Assembly (NCBI GenBank): GCA_027922465.2
Contig: BQMF02000181.1
Span: 620,001 to 684,000 of the forward strand
DNA: 64,000 nucleotides
Origin: Turritopsis dohrnii
Lineage: Eukaryota > Cnidaria > Hydrozoa > Anthoathecata > Oceaniidae
Direction: 5' to 3'
In this document: one piece after another, positions 1-12,215 of the stretch
Position numbering within the stretch: position 1 is the stretch's first letter
Layout of the letters: every line of letters starts with the position of its first letter
Program-made: the position numbers and the translations under genes
The notes under the pieces: model-generated
Seen by the model: the letters and a program-made list of their open reading frames with translations, nothing else
Databases searched by the model: none
What the model was told of the DNA's origin: nothing

Positions 1-1983
1 CGATCCTGAGACACATTTTGCCCAGGAATACCTTCCCAGCGGGCACACGACATCTTTAAGACGTCTCATTTTAATCGTAAAATGGTCGTTTGGTTTAAAG
101 ATCGTTTTGCGGCGTTGTGGGGACGTCGCAATTGGGATCTTATACGATCAATTTGTGGCCTGATAAAAATTTTCAAATTTCATTCTGTAGTCATTAAACA
201 GTATAAATCGAGTAACACTTACATGCTTTTATAGAATTTACATTCGTATCGAATTCTGTTTGTTGCTCGTGTGAGGGATGATTTTACGACTTTTTGGGAC
301 GTCTTTATACAGATTAAATAACGACCTTCGAAACAATTACAAATTTAAGTTCATTTTGCGACGTCGTACGGACGTCTGAAAATGGGACGTCGCGATTGGG
401 ATTCTTTTACGATCCAATTGCAATCTAATGAAAATTTTCAAATTTCATTCTGCAGTCATTAAACAGTATACATTGAGTAACAACAACATACTCCATATGG
501 AATTTACATTCGTACCGATTCTTTTTCTTGGTCGTGTGAGGGATGCTTTCACGACGTTTTTGGGACGTCTCTATGCAGATTAAATTACGACCTTCGAAAG
601 AATCATAAGCGATTAGTCAACAAAGATTCATCGAATATGTTTTACTACAGTTGCATGATTAAAAGAACTTAAAATAGACCAATCACAAATACGTAAGACA
701 AAGAGGAAGTACCGGGTTATAAAATTCACGTGTGATATAGAAAGTTTCAAAAGCATAGGCTTTCTTGTAAGAAAAGGTTAATACTGTTAATAGATACATG
801 TAACATAAGTTTCGATAAAAAAAAAGACATTTAGATAAAACTTAGAAGAATTAATTAAACATGGCGTTTTGTCAAAGGTAAACTGGCAAAGTGGAAATGG
901 AAAAACATCTTGTAAAAACACGATCCTGTTACCGAAGGGAGTTTTAAATGTGGAAATACACGTGGTTCAAAATTTTATAACTTGATAACAAATTAGCTAG
1001 TATATGTTGAATTGTAAATTGTTGTGTTGTAAATTTTTGAAAAGAATTAAAAAGGAGACATCTTGAATTTTTATGTTTTGTTCGCCTATTATCTCAGGAA
1101 AAGGAGGTTGTTAATCAGACGTCTCTACGATGTCGTTACGACCAGAGATTGAAGTCGTTGCGATATCGTTGGGATGTTGTCGAGACGTCTCAGTGAAGAT
1201 GTGATTGGGACATCTTCTGAGATTCCCACTTCGCGCCCATTGAGCGACGTCTTTGGGATGTCTTGGAAAGACGTCTCTACGACGACTTTACAACGACGAA
1301 GGAATAAATTTTATAATCCTGCGACGTCATTACGATGTCATTGGGATGTCGCCGAGACATCTCAGTGAAGATGTGATTGGGACGTCTTTTGAGATTCCCA
1401 CTTCGTGACCATTGAGCGACGTCTTAGGGACGTCTTGGTAAGACGTCTCTACGACGTCTTTAAGACGTCTTTGTGCCCGCTGGGTTACTTAATAACTATC
1501 CTGCTATTTTTTCTTCTCTTACCAATTACGCTTGTCAAGTGTGGGGTCAAGCCCTACCGAAACAACATCGCATAATCAAGCTCCAAAAACTGCTCTTCGC
1601 CTCATTTCTTTCTCTCATTTTAGACATGCCTCAAAAGCACTCCTTTATTCTCTAAGAATTATCGGGTTTCTGACTTTATTTATCTATTCAATTTAATTCT
1701 TGCATACGAAATTTTGAACTCTCTTGCACCTATTGACATTTGTAATCTTTTCAGTCTACGTTTCCTTCACAACACTCGTGGCTCTTCTACCCGTCTCCTT
1801 GCCAGACCTTTGATCGGAACATCCATATTTGGTTTGAATTCGATTCATTATAAATGCATTATTTCCTGGAACAACATGCAACACCAGTTGTCACAACATG
1901 ACCTCTCTTCACTCAGCTTTGGTAAATTTAAATCCTATTGTAAGGAAATTCTCTTAAATCAATATTCTTCGCCATTAAAATAA
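1..1983 (+). mobile_element. CR1/L2-like non-LTR retrotransposon, 3' RT fragment, split by an insertion
   Basis: Two coding pieces, 1-34 and 485-about 1983, flank the GACGTC-rich element at 35-1484. Reading across the insertion with one copy of the TT duplication removed gives a continuous frame: ILRHILPRNTLLNNYPAIFS, followed by LTNYACQVWGQ and IIKLQ. This is the conserved stretch after the RT thumb in Jockey/CR1/L2-type LINEs (Y..lf...l.Y...vWG....i.klQ). A second block at 1714-1983, ending shortly after FGLNSIHYKCIISWNN, looks like the usual LINE C-terminus. Frameshifts and a stop near 1655 separate the blocks, so the copy is dead. The 5' part lies outside the window. Confidence 0.7.
35..1484. 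mobile_element. GACGTC-rich non-autonomous DNA element, copy 1 (1450 bp)
   Basis: It begins CCCAGCGGGCAC and ends GTGCCCGCTGGG, a terminal inverted repeat that continues imperfectly into AAAGACGTC. TT lies on both sides (33-34 and 485-486), consistent with a 2-bp target duplication. The interior is made of diverged repeats full of the palindrome GACGTC, in two blocks (35-600 and 1100-1484) around an unrelated centre. No transposase is visible. A second copy with the same ends is at 26595-27572. Confidence 0.8.
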
Positions 1984-2169
1984 GTAAATATATGCTTCCT
2001 GTTTACTTAGTTACATATCCTGTTCTCTTTTTGCTTTTCAATGCTACTTTTTTCATTGTTTGTTTATTTCTTTCCTGTTATTTTTTATATATATAAAAAA
2101 ATTGTATCTGAACTAGTACTATTTGCCATTATATATGGTTTATACATCATTATAGATCTATCTCTCTTT

Positions 2170-2785
2170 TGGTGGTCATTGTACTGCCAGTAATGTCGCA
2201 ATCGCCATTAAATGTCGCAAAATTGCCAGGAGGTGTCGCAATTCAACAGTAAGTGTCGCAAAATCGCCAGTAAGTGTCGCAACGGTAAATGTCGCAAAAA
2301 ATTAAAAAATCAACAGCAAATGTCGCATCTTTTTAATTTCGATTTCTAACCAATATCATCCTTGTTTTGAACTCAGCACTGATTATTCTGATCAAGATGT
2401 CGTACTACTCATCGCACAGTGCTCTGATGAACCTACACGTCATGTCACAGAGATTGCAACATATAAAAAAAAAGACAGCTATAATTTTCAACATTTGTTT
2501 CGCATAGCAAGTTCCTTTTAATTGTTTTCGCTAAATAGCTGCCACTAATTACTCCATGCTTCATGATTTCCCCAAGTGAGTCCTGACCGATTGATTTAAG
2601 CAATAAGTCTTTCCTTTTCATACCCTACGGATCAAAAATCACTTTGTTTAAGTTTGCGACATTTGCTGTTAATTTTGAAAAACATTACGACATTTATTGT
2701 TAAAAAAAATTAAAACGAATGAAAATTATAGTTGCGACACTTTACTGGCGATTGCAACACTTACTGGCAGTACAGCAATCACTAG
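2170..2785. mobile_element. MITE with subterminal TGTCGCAA repeats
   Basis: The ends are inverted: GTACTGCCAGTAA near 2181 and its complement TTACTGGCAGTAC near 2761-2773. Between them, short direct repeats of about 20 bp containing aaTGTCGCAA run inward from the left end (2190-2330), and their complement (TTGCGACAttt) runs in from the right (2640-2760). Such subterminal arrays are typical of transposase-binding sites in DNA transposons. No coding capacity is seen. Confidence 0.65.
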
Positions 2786-2879
2786 ACTAGTTTTTATTAT
2801 TTGGTGGTCTCCAAGTATCTATACTTTCTTGATTGCATTGCACTACAATCTCAGAATAAATTACTAATCAGACTTTTGT

Positions 2880-3231
2880 CGATTTTTATAAAGACTTTCC
2901 AAACCCATCGGCAATCATGAGTGAGTTGGAAGTATGGGCAAGGTTTTGGCAGAAAATGGAGAAGGATGATCCAAAGTCCATCCCTGATTCCATTGAATCA
3001 ACTTTGAAGTCATTCCCACATTGTTTTTGTCAATATTCAAGTTGCATTGAGGATTTTGGGAACAATTCCATGCGAAAGAACATTGATGGTTGAAGAGCTA
3101 CTCAAGGTCAACTATGACAGAAGATTGAATGGGTTAGCTTTAATGCATATTCGTTTGGGAATTAAAATAGATAAGGATGCCAGTATTAACAGATTTACCT
3201 CCAAAGGTCCCCGTAGACTTGATTTGATATA
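2880..3231 (+). pseudogene. hAT-type (ZMYM1/P52rIPK-like) transposase C-terminal remnant
   Basis: Translation in pieces gives FPNPSAIMSELEVWARFW, then LRILGTIPCERTLMVEELLK, then RLNGLALMHIRLGIKI and RFTSKGPRRLDLI. These match the order of the hAT dimerisation region in the ZMYM/52K-repressor-like family (a W-rich segment, then LRIL.TIP....C.R, then RLNGLALMHIH, then F....RRL). The part between TIP and the RLNGL block is shortened and the first segment is in another frame, so this is a decayed copy. A small separate hAT scrap lies at 9268-9340. Confidence 0.6.
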
Positions 3232-3371
3232 ATCAGAAATAGAATTGAGTTTTCTTTTTTACATTTCCACGGGATTGCCGTGAAAGTGTTTTTTGATAGA
3301 GCTGAAGGTTGCACACTCACATAGTAACTTGACGACTTCTAAAGAAATCAGAATACATTTTTTTTGGTGTA

Positions 3372-3483
3372 TACACGTAGGGTCACTGGCGCAGCATTCA
3401 CTTGCTTGTAAACCCGATCTTTTCATGGTTGTCATGTATAAATGTAGGGTCACTGGCGTGGCATTCACTTGCTCGCAAACCTG
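3372..3483. repeat. Short tandem duplication, about 67-bp spacing
   Basis: The motif GTAGGGTCACTGGCG and the following CATTCACTTGCT occur twice, starting near 3377 and 3444. No gene was recognised in 3232-4180 apart from this duplication. Confidence 0.6.
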
Positions 3484-4179
3484 AAATGTGTCTGTCCAAG
3501 TCCGGCCATATTACCAGGCGTAATGATGCGCCTGGGCATGCTGATGAGCCTTGATATCAGGCGAAACAGATACTTACTTCATTCATACTAATATTGACTT
3601 GTGATACATGTGTTAAATGTGTTTTTCGAATACGACAGAACATATAACAGAAAAGATGCTTCAAATATAGCAAAGGAATGAGTGTTCTTTGGCTACGAAA
3701 TGTCAAAATACCGAAAGCTTGGCTGGGGCCGCTCAGAGCACCCCCCAACCCCCCTCCCCCAGCTTAGAGGGTCGCATCCTTCGAATGGGAAGGACACTCA
3801 TTCCAGAATATTTATGACTGACCTAAAAATCATTCATCATTATGCAAATCATTACTGGGAACACATAAATTGTCAGATTTAATTAGGTATGTTGTAGTAA
3901 ATCACGGGGAACACGCATTCAAGAGTTTGTAATTTTGAGAGAAAATGCAGTGGTATCTGATAAGGATAAGATGGTTGCTGATACAATTGTGTTTATGCTT
4001 GTTGGACAGCAGGGTCATTGAAAATATCCAGTTGGGCATGTTTTATGCAACCAGTGTCATAAATTTATATTCAATTACAAAAGACGTTTTCATCATTATA
4101 ATAGATAAAAATATAAGATCGTAAATCAAATTATTGCTATCTCTTTCACTTTCTCGCCCATTACTCTTCACACTGATTA

Positions 4180-4400
4180 CATTTTTTGCCACTATTTATA
4201 ATGGCTGCCAATTTCTTTTTCGACCTCACTCTTTTGATAGGGTTTCTACGGGAGTTAGACATCTAGTGTATATATCATGGTTAAAAATCTTTCTGATGAG
4301 GAAATTAAGGCTCTTACATCTTATCTAAAAATAGTAATTTGGTTATACAAAAATTAGATAAAGGAAACTCTGTAGTTGTTTTGTTCATGACCTCCAGACT
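4180..4400 (+). pseudogene. Penelope-like element 5' fragment
   Basis: Around 4280-4385 the sequence reads VKNLSDEEIKALTSYL, then after a 1-base shift in a short A run, SNLVIQKLDKGNSVVV. The string NLVIQK.DKGN(S)VV is the conserved N-terminal motif of Penelope-like reverse transcriptases. The upstream part (GCCACTATTTATAATGGCT to ACGGGAGTTAGACATCTAG) recurs inverted at 28500-28640. The fragment ends soon after 4390. Confidence 0.6.
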
Positions 4401-4525
4401 GTACAAGTTGAAGCGTGGAATTTCGAAGACTATGCTTATAAAGACTTCAATTGACCAGCGTTGGCTGTAGCAGAACATAATGACCCCTTAGAATATGTTC
4501 ACCCTCGTGGTTTACGCTAATGACC

Positions 4526-4543
4526 TTACCCTAACCCTAACCC
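4526..4543. repeat. Interstitial telomere-like CCCTAA repeat
   Basis: A short run of about two and a half CCCTAA units, the animal telomere hexamer, directly beside transposon debris. Confidence 0.5.
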
Positions 4544-4623
4544 AACAATAACAAAGAAAGCTAACAAGTCATAAGCGTAAACCACGTAAACACCTTTGGA
4601 CTACTACTGCCACAACTACACTT

Positions 4624-5076
4624 ACACGCTTTTCTTTTTATAAGAACCAGTAAAATCTGACCTGAGGCTGGCTGTTCTTATTTTTGGAGCCTTTTTCAGC
4701 CTGAATTGTTCTTATTTTGTACTTTGCTTTAAGAACACAGTTTCAAATTTCAGCCTCATTTTGTTCTTCTTATTTATGGAACTTCCAGTAATATCTTTTT
4801 AAAAACAACTGATAAAAAGTATGGTTGCTGTTTGGCAATGACCCATTCGCCCATTTATTGCAGGTGAAAAAAACCCAATAAACTTCTAAACCATTTACCA
4901 GTGAGAGAATTCACATCATGAACTGTTCTTATTTTCCAAGAAAATTCAGGCTCAGGCTGTTCTTAATTTTTGGAACAATGATTTGAGCCTCGGGTTGTTC
5001 TTATTTTGTTCTTATTTCTTGGCCAAATCTGAGGCTCGTGTTCTTATAAAATTGTTCTTATAAAAAAAAAGCGTGT
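4624..5076. mobile_element. MITE with internal TGTTCTTATT repeats (about 450 bp)
   Basis: The left end reads CACGCTTTTCTTTTTATAAG and the right end GTTCTTATAAAAAAAAAGCG; they are inverted copies. The interior repeats TGTTCTTATTTT.GG..C with GAGGCT in both orientations, which explains its low complexity. No ORF. Confidence 0.65.
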
Positions 5077-5593
5077 ATATGAAACAAAAACAGGAAGTAC
5101 ATATTACATGTTTTGCGCTTCCAAGATATTTTGGGAAGCTACAATGTGTAGACAGTATTCACAAACGCCTGGATGAAGGTTCGTAGTGATAGAAAATTCA
5201 TAATCTTTAGCTGTCCAGTTTAAATAGTCTATCCAGTCAGTAAATAGGCTAGATTTAGAGTGGCTCGCGCAAAATAGAACACGAAACATTCATGGAATTT
5301 ATTTCTGTTGCAATAATCTCCGTTACATGGCGAATCTTCATCTATTCCTGATTTGTGAAGGTTTTCTTTTAGAGCGATCTGAAATTGAATGACGGACACC
5401 ATAATTACAATGAATGAACTTTTACAATGTCATAAATAAAACTAAGATCCCACAAATCATTCAAATTTTTAAAGCGAAGAAAGTACTTAATAAGTAAGCC
5501 TGATTTTTCGCCAAACATTTTCAGGGTAGTTGTCCATCAATGCTTGCTTGTTACTAAAGTTATCAACTAAAATCAAACTTCAAGATTTTGTGT

Positions 5594-8500
5594 TTATTTG
5601 CAGCCAATTTTTGAAGACTGATTAAAAATTCGTATAAACCTGCTCATATAAACTGAGAGGCGAAGAAATGCCGACAAGAAACTTTTAGTAATAAAATTGA
5701 AATAAGAAGTTAGTTCTCTTTTTATACGTCCATGGCTTAAATACCAACCTCTACCGCCAGGACCAGAAGATTCTATTGTTTTGGCCACATTAAACGAACA
5801 GCAGAGAAGCCGTGGTGATAGAGATGAATTCCAGCCTTGAAAACATTACGTCACCTACGTTGTTGCCTTCCAATGATCAACTGATCAGGAGGAGTTTCAT
5901 TCAAGGGTTCGTCGCTTGGTGTGAACTCAGTACCACTATGAATGGCGATATCCACTGCATTATTGGAATCAATTGGTGAAGATTTCAAATGCCCAAATCT
6001 CTTTCTCTGATGACCCGAAGGTTTCATTGAGAAATATCGATTACGACTTTGCTTACTTTTCCCCCCATTTCTAATTTCTTTAGCACCATTCATTAAACGA
6101 ACATAAATTCCAGAAAGATCTTTAGTACTCCCGTCACCGTCCACTTTGTCGGTTTCAGTTCTGTCGTTTATTTTCTGAGGATCAGACGTATGATAATGTT
6201 CTTCGTCGTCGCCACTAAAATTGTCGATGTCGTCTTCCGTGCTCATAATATTCTTCAGTTCATCAATGTATGATATATCTAAATTGAAGATCTTCTCGAC
6301 CTCAATGTCCAAAAAAACCCACGTAGGTTCAGGATGCATAATATACTTAGTGCAGTATTTACGGGTCTTTTAACTGTCACTGACTGCTTTTGTCTCGGTA
6401 CCTTCTGGAAATAATTAACTCTGTTAATCTTGGTTGCATATTATGTGATTTTTCTAGTATGTCTGAACCATAACAACCATGACATGACAAAACAGTATGG
6501 GAATTAAAAGTATGGGCATTTTTGAATACATGCAACTACAACCATCTTTTTGGGGGGCTTACCCTCTTACCGACAATCAATTGATGAAGAAAATATTATT
6601 TGCGAACAAAGTTAAATAAACATCTAACCTGCTGCTTCCATATTTGGGCCTGTTACTTCCATATTTGGGGACGGACTATCTGTAAATTGCTCATCTTCAA
6701 TCATGTTTTCTTTTTCACTTACATAATTTTCTCGTTCACCAAAAAGATCCAATGCATTATCATATTCATAATTGAACACATTTTGACGGTCAGCTTTTCC
6801 AGGATTGATTACTTCAGAAATTTTCTCTTGATAATTAGAGTTTGCCTCGACTAGAGATGATGGTGTTTGTTCGTCAATGTCGGAATGACTTGCAACGTCA
6901 TCTTTTGCATCGGTAATTTGAGTATCTTCTTCGTTAAACCAATCAGAATTGATCGAATGTTCGAAATCTTGGGGGCGAGGGTTAATATATTGTGAGTGGT
7001 TTTCGATTTCATCAGATGTCGAAAATCCACTATGAAGCTCTGAATCTTCTTGACTCAAAGAAGGAAATTTTCCATTTCTTTTTTCTTCTTCTTCGAGTAA
7101 CTGTTTTGTAGATTTTAACTTTCGCTTGAACTCGTTTTCAAGTATAGGAAACCGACTTTTGGCTATATTGATTTCCTTCAATTTCGATTTTAAATGTACC
7201 AATTGATCAGAACTTTTTGAATCAGATACTGTTTGTTGTTTATCAGAAGATGCTAAAGCATTATACAATCTTGGATGACTTTTTTCATTTTCTGCATGAT
7301 TGAGGTGACTGGTATGATGTTGGTTTGGTGGCAGGTGACTCATGTTTTTTGTGTCATACAAAAGCTCCTTATTGTTATTTTCGTCCATCAGTTTTCCTGA
7401 CGTGAGAAAAAAACCAGATTGTTTAGTTTGTTGATATAAGCAATATCATCTGAGTGAATGTAACAGATAGTAAATTGATCTGCTCGAACAGTGCCTAGTT
7501 GAGTGTCTAAAACTTCCAGATCTCGAATACCATAGAGCCTCCTTCACTTTAGTGATTCCCTTTTTGATAATAGCTCTTGGTCATCTTTGGTAAACAATAA
7601 TCCTACCTGTAGTTGATTCATCAGTGTGATGTTCAAGAAAACTCATATCATCATTTTCATCCACGTCAATTCTTTCGTTAATTCCTTTGTAATCGCTGTG
7701 TTCATACGACAACTCGTAGTCGCTCATATCGCGTTTAGTTCTTGACAAGAGACGAGGCATCAAAGTTGCATCTACCACGTGATCTACCACGTGATTAAAA
7801 TAAAAACAAACAAAGTTTCATTTTTGAATTTTTATCATTGATAAAAGTGACCTTTGAACTCTGATCCTCTTGTCATTCTTTCTTTTCCTCTAATGACTCA
7901 TTCGAACATTTGAACATTCGAACAGAGAGATATAAAAACTTGAAAAAGAATTCCTAAAAATCAAAGCCGTTAGGATGACTCCCAAAGAATTGCTCAAGGA
8001 GAAAAAGCTTTATGTCTATGGGACAATTTGTGAGAATTTTCCCATCAAAACGAGGATGTCAAAATATCGGTGTTTGAGAAAAATTCGTGAAAAAAGTCTA
8101 AAGCCAATTTTCCGTTCATAACAGGATTATACTACTCCAACATTGCAGTAATAGAGGTGAAATTGGTAAAGTAATGCAGTCGGCTTCCGTAAAAATATTT
8201 CCCGTTTCCTACCAATGTTCTTCTTTTGAAATTTTTCGATTACGCCCCATTCCACAGCCGCTTTGAATAAATGTTGGGGTTCTAACTCCAGAAATTCTTC
8301 ATATAAATTCTGAGCAGATTCTTTGCTGTTTGGATACATCTTTCTTGCGAGTTCGCTCAAAACATTTCTAAAAAGACCATTCATCATCAGATCTGTTAAT
8401 GGTTACGGGCGTTTTACGGGTCTGTGGCGGTTAATTTAATCTATAAACGCCTCACAACAATGTCCGTCAAATTTCAAACTAAAAGTAGGATATTTCTCCA

Positions 8501-10900
8501 ATGTGCAAATATTCTCATATATGACATTTTGTTTAGATATCACCACTTTGATACCCTGATTACTTCTGATGCGCGCTTGTTGATTTGATCAAGATCGGAT
8601 CACTTTTTTGATTAAAAGTAACAGCGAATCACAGAATAATTACAGTCAGACCAAAAACAAAATTTTCACAAAAAATGATGACCACTTCTGCTTATACTAG
8701 TCTATGTGAAATAAAAAAAAAAAACGATTTATTCCGGTTTCAGTTCAACAATGAATTCCGATAATGTTCTAGTAAAAGAATTGTATACAGGTGTTGGTAG
8801 ATGACTCACTTGCGAACGCTGGCTTTAAACTTCTTGACTGCAATCGGTTCATTTTGGATTTCTTTCAGTTTTTTCTTCTTGTCTTCTAAATCTTCAAACA
8901 TGTCATCATCGTAGACATCGAACACTTGATGCATGAATTCTGCATCTCTACGATCGTATGCTTTCAGATCCAACTGGTTATCAAGTCCTAAACGACAAAT
9001 TTTTCAGAATCTCATGGAAATGTTATGTTATATAGGATCGATAGCAAAGACAATTGGGGTCAGTGAATGACGAAGAGATACGCGTGAGGGTGGTCAAAGT
9101 CTTTAGAAACCTTAAGAAATCAACAGAAGATCCTTTTACTACGGATCGTTTTTTATTTTTGTACCGATGTGCATGCGCATGCGGTTTGGTTTTCACACCA
9201 TTTTGCTCTTGCGATAATTATTGATTCCAATATCACTAGATTCCGATATTCCGATATCACTAGATTCTGCAGACTTCTCATAGTAAATCCAGCCACAAGT
9301 GCTACACCAGAGCAATCCTTTTCAAATGAATACCGAAACTTGGTAATAATTGAAAATTAAAGCTGAAAGATTTAACGCCCTCTACATTTTAAACAACACC
9401 CTCTGCATTCTGGTGCATTCTGCATCTTCTCGCCTTATATTCTTTTAGTTTTCTTTTTTCCATACGTTTTAGTAGAACAGTTTCAAAAGAATTCTCACAA
9501 GTGATTAATTTTTTTCGTGTAACAGGCTCGTCGTGTTTACGAATCTCCCTAATAGGACCTCGTAATTGTCACCTACTACACGATCTGGTATGATATCTCT
9601 GGATATCTACTGATGATATCCATACTGATGAAATATACAGCTTATCTCGAGTATATTGGAAGTTCTTCCTTGTTCTTCTTGAAGTAATGAGAACAAGTTA
9701 ATAAACTATTTTCGTTTTAGGGAATAATAAAATAATTCATTACAATTTTCAGGACTAAACCTGCGCCAGGACTAAACCAGCCTGGAAATTTTAGACAAAA
9801 AGAAGCAGATTAATCGAACGTAGTTGATGAAGTGTAAAAAGCAAATCACCAACACATTACTTACTGTCTTTCTGTGTTTTGATAGGATACAAGAACGGTT
9901 TGACATTTTTTTCTTGTTTTTCAACTTGTTTGTATGTTTCCAACATATCTGCAATCTCCTCTGTTGAAATTGGCAGCTTGCTAGCCTCATTCGTCTTGGA
10001 ATCCAATGGGTTTTCTTCAGCGAATGTGAATCTTTCAAACGGGTTTTCCTCTGAGGAAATGCATTTGTAAAATCTACTTTTTCACATCATACAGCAAAAA
10101 TTCTTTTCGAAAACACCATCTACAAGCTTTGTCAATAAATGTGACCTCATTTTCAAGATTTTAACTGTTTTTTAATTTAAAGCATGACAAATTAAAATTT
10201 TGCAAACAGTTGTCGTTACAAGGATACGGAACTTAACACAGAAACAAAAATGTGACGTCATCATACCTCTGCCAAGAGAACTGTCTTTCAACTCATCGTG
10301 TTTTAGCAAGTCCTATAAGAGCAATCAAGGTGATTCTTTTATTCTTTTTGTTTATTTTTATCATATACTATACTTATACTATACTTTCTTATTGCATATA
10401 TAATGATTTATTTCTTTTGTAGGGGTTTGTACCCCTGGCGATATCTCCTCGACTGTCTATCGGCAGTGGGGTCCTTTCATATTGTGGGTGCGTTTGTAGT
10501 TTATATTATGTTTTTATATAAATGTCGCTCCGCTCCGCAATCAATTTTGGTCGCTTTGCGACATACTTGTTTTAAATCCTGTATCCACCCCTGTTCTTTG
10601 TATGTTTCTGAATTTTTTTCATATAAAAAAAATAAAAAGGTAATTCTTCATTCGTCAATAATTCCATCAATCAGAGGTGGATGCAAGGTAATCAAATTAT
10701 TATAATGTAATGAATTTCTTTTCCAAATATCTCTCCTCCATAATTCTCACCCATATCGAATAAACTTTGAATATGTCTCTGATACCGATTTTGTTTTCTC
10801 GGTCCAATTACACCAGATCATAAATTGGATGCATTACCTTGGATTCATTTCGACATATACATACAACCATCAAAAGCAGAAGACGTACTGACCCGTTCAT
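5594..10900 (-). CDS. Secreted acidic protein of unknown family, nine exons, 723 aa
   Basis: The model runs on the minus strand through exons 10900-10838, 10312-10267, 10050-9865, 8987-8810, 8367-8213, 7783-7607, 7396-6629, 6278-5859 and 5772-5594. All junctions are GT-AG, phases close at every intron and the total is 2172 nt. The start opens a hydrophobic signal peptide (MNGSVRLLLLMVVCIC). The rest is rich in Asp, Glu, Lys, Ser and Asn, nearly free of cysteine outside the signal, and has helical, coiled-coil-like stretches near residues 130-150 and 300-335. A furin-like RTKR lies in exon 6. The last exon, rich in Gly, Arg and hydrophobics, has GRIKR; its stop overlaps AATAAA (5593-5598). I recognise no domain. 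The gene is divergent from the TSP1-CAP gene, and its first intron-exon unit faces the shared upstream region. The exon 6 acceptor could instead be 12 nt further in (7771). Confidence 0.72.
9268..9340 (+). pseudogene. hAT dimerisation-domain scrap inside an intron
   Basis: The plus strand reads LLIVNPATSATPEQSFSNE, close to the hAT signature L..vNPATSATSERSFS. Only about 25 codons remain. It lies antisense in intron 3 of the minus-strand secreted gene. Confidence 0.6.
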
Positions 10901-10937
10901 AGTTCGTGCTAGAATAATATGTTGAAGAAATGGAATT

Positions 10938-11001
10938 TGACGTCACATGCGCTGAAGCGTCACTGGTATAAAACCCTTCTCATTACTCTTCATAGTCAGT
11001 C
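10938..11001 (+). promoter_or_regulatory. Candidate divergent promoter: CRE palindrome, TATA box and initiator
   Basis: TGACGTCA (a full CRE palindrome) is at 10938-10945, 38 bp upstream of the minus-gene start codon. TATAAAA is at 10967-10973 on the plus strand, with an initiator-like TCAGTC at 10996-11001 whose A is 31 bp from the TATA start, the canonical spacing. The plus gene's first recognised coding exon is only at 12216, so a 5' UTR exon and intron would be needed. No such exon could be confirmed. Confidence 0.45.
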
Positions 11002-12215
11002 AGAAAAAGTGCAATATTGTTATGATATTTGTTTTGTTTTGTAACTGTCGATTATACGTTGTTTCTCTTGGGGGTGCAGTTGAACAATTTTAATTTTGTT
11101 GTGGAAAGTCCTCTGATGACGCCATTTTCCAATTGCATGGAATTAAATTAGGGAAAGGGGGAAAATTATTTTGAGTTCTAAAAATCTTTTTCAGATAATG
11201 AATGATGGGTGAATGCTTGAAAACGTTAAGTGAAAAATTTACTGATCCTTATCATGTTTATTTGTTTGTTTATCCTTATCATGTTTATTTGTTTGTTTGT
11301 ATAAGCAAATCGATTAAGCGCCGTCTTATAACTGAGTTATATTGTTTTCGAGAGTCACCTGTATATTTCTTACTTTTTTAAATATGGCGCACCAATAAAT
11401 CCTTGAATAAAATAACCCCTATGGCGCTTCCAAATATGATGGAGCTTTAAGCAACATCCTGGAACTACCTGGAGATTCATAATTGCAGTAAACTACCACT
11501 CCAGTTTTCCGCTTGGTCCACATCATCACTCTCTCAAACAGGCACTCTATTCTCTCTTTCCATGACACCCTCTCCTCCCGCCGTACCACCCCCGTCATAT
11601 TATCGCGATTTACTGCACCCACCATTTTGAAAGTTAGCCTATCATTGTCGGTGGGCGGAACCGTAAGGGTTTAATGTTAAAATTTGTATGGCAAAGCTTA
11701 CAAAGGTTCTTGAAGGGGCTTGGGTACAAAACTATTGCAAATCAGCCAATCAGGAATTTGTTACTTCTTAGAGCACTGTCGGCGTGTGTCTGATACTCAG
11801 AGATATGGATACTGAAATGATTCTATTGGTCATATAAGGAATAATGGCAGGTAAAAAGAACCTAATATTGTTCAATGCAGCCTTATAACGCGGACGTAAC
11901 CATTCATCCAGTAACATCTTTCAAAACTTTTTTTCTTCGACTTGAATCTCTCCTAATTACATAATTGCACGGTCGAATGCGCTGCGGGACGGCTTTGATT
12001 GATATATTTCACATTGAGTATGGGTTGAAAGAATTACCGAATCATTCTGCATGCTGAAAACAGATAAACAAAGAAGCAGAGTGAAAGTGTTCTTGTAGAA
12101 TTAAAACCAACACTTCTGATGAGAAACAAATTTTAAACAATTATCAACATCACAAACATTTTTGCAAAAACGTTTTTCCAAGTGGCTAAACATGACTGGT
12201 TGATTTTAAACTCGA

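Noticed and set aside
6279..6339. Upstream extension MHPEPTWVFLDIEVEK of exon 8 of the minus gene
   Set aside because: It cannot be joined in phase to exon 7. The acceptor CTTCAATTTAG at 6279 joins cleanly, so the extension is probably intron.
8368..8392. Earlier acceptor for exon 5 of the minus gene, giving an in-frame MMNG start
   Set aside because: Its phase does not match the upstream exon, while TCTTTTTAG at 8368-8376 fits phase and has a better pyrimidine tract.
9772..10038. Open frame of 88 codons on the minus strand with many Lys/Arg
   Set aside because: The neighbouring frame of the same strand (EENPFERFTFAEENP...) has proper splice sites and closes in phase with flanking exons; the longer frame is its shadow.
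11022..11092. Short frame MIFVLFCNCRLYVVSLGG just after the TATA box as a secreted micropeptide
   Set aside because: Only 23 codons, no cleavage-site pattern, and it could equally be 5' UTR; too weak to report as a gene.
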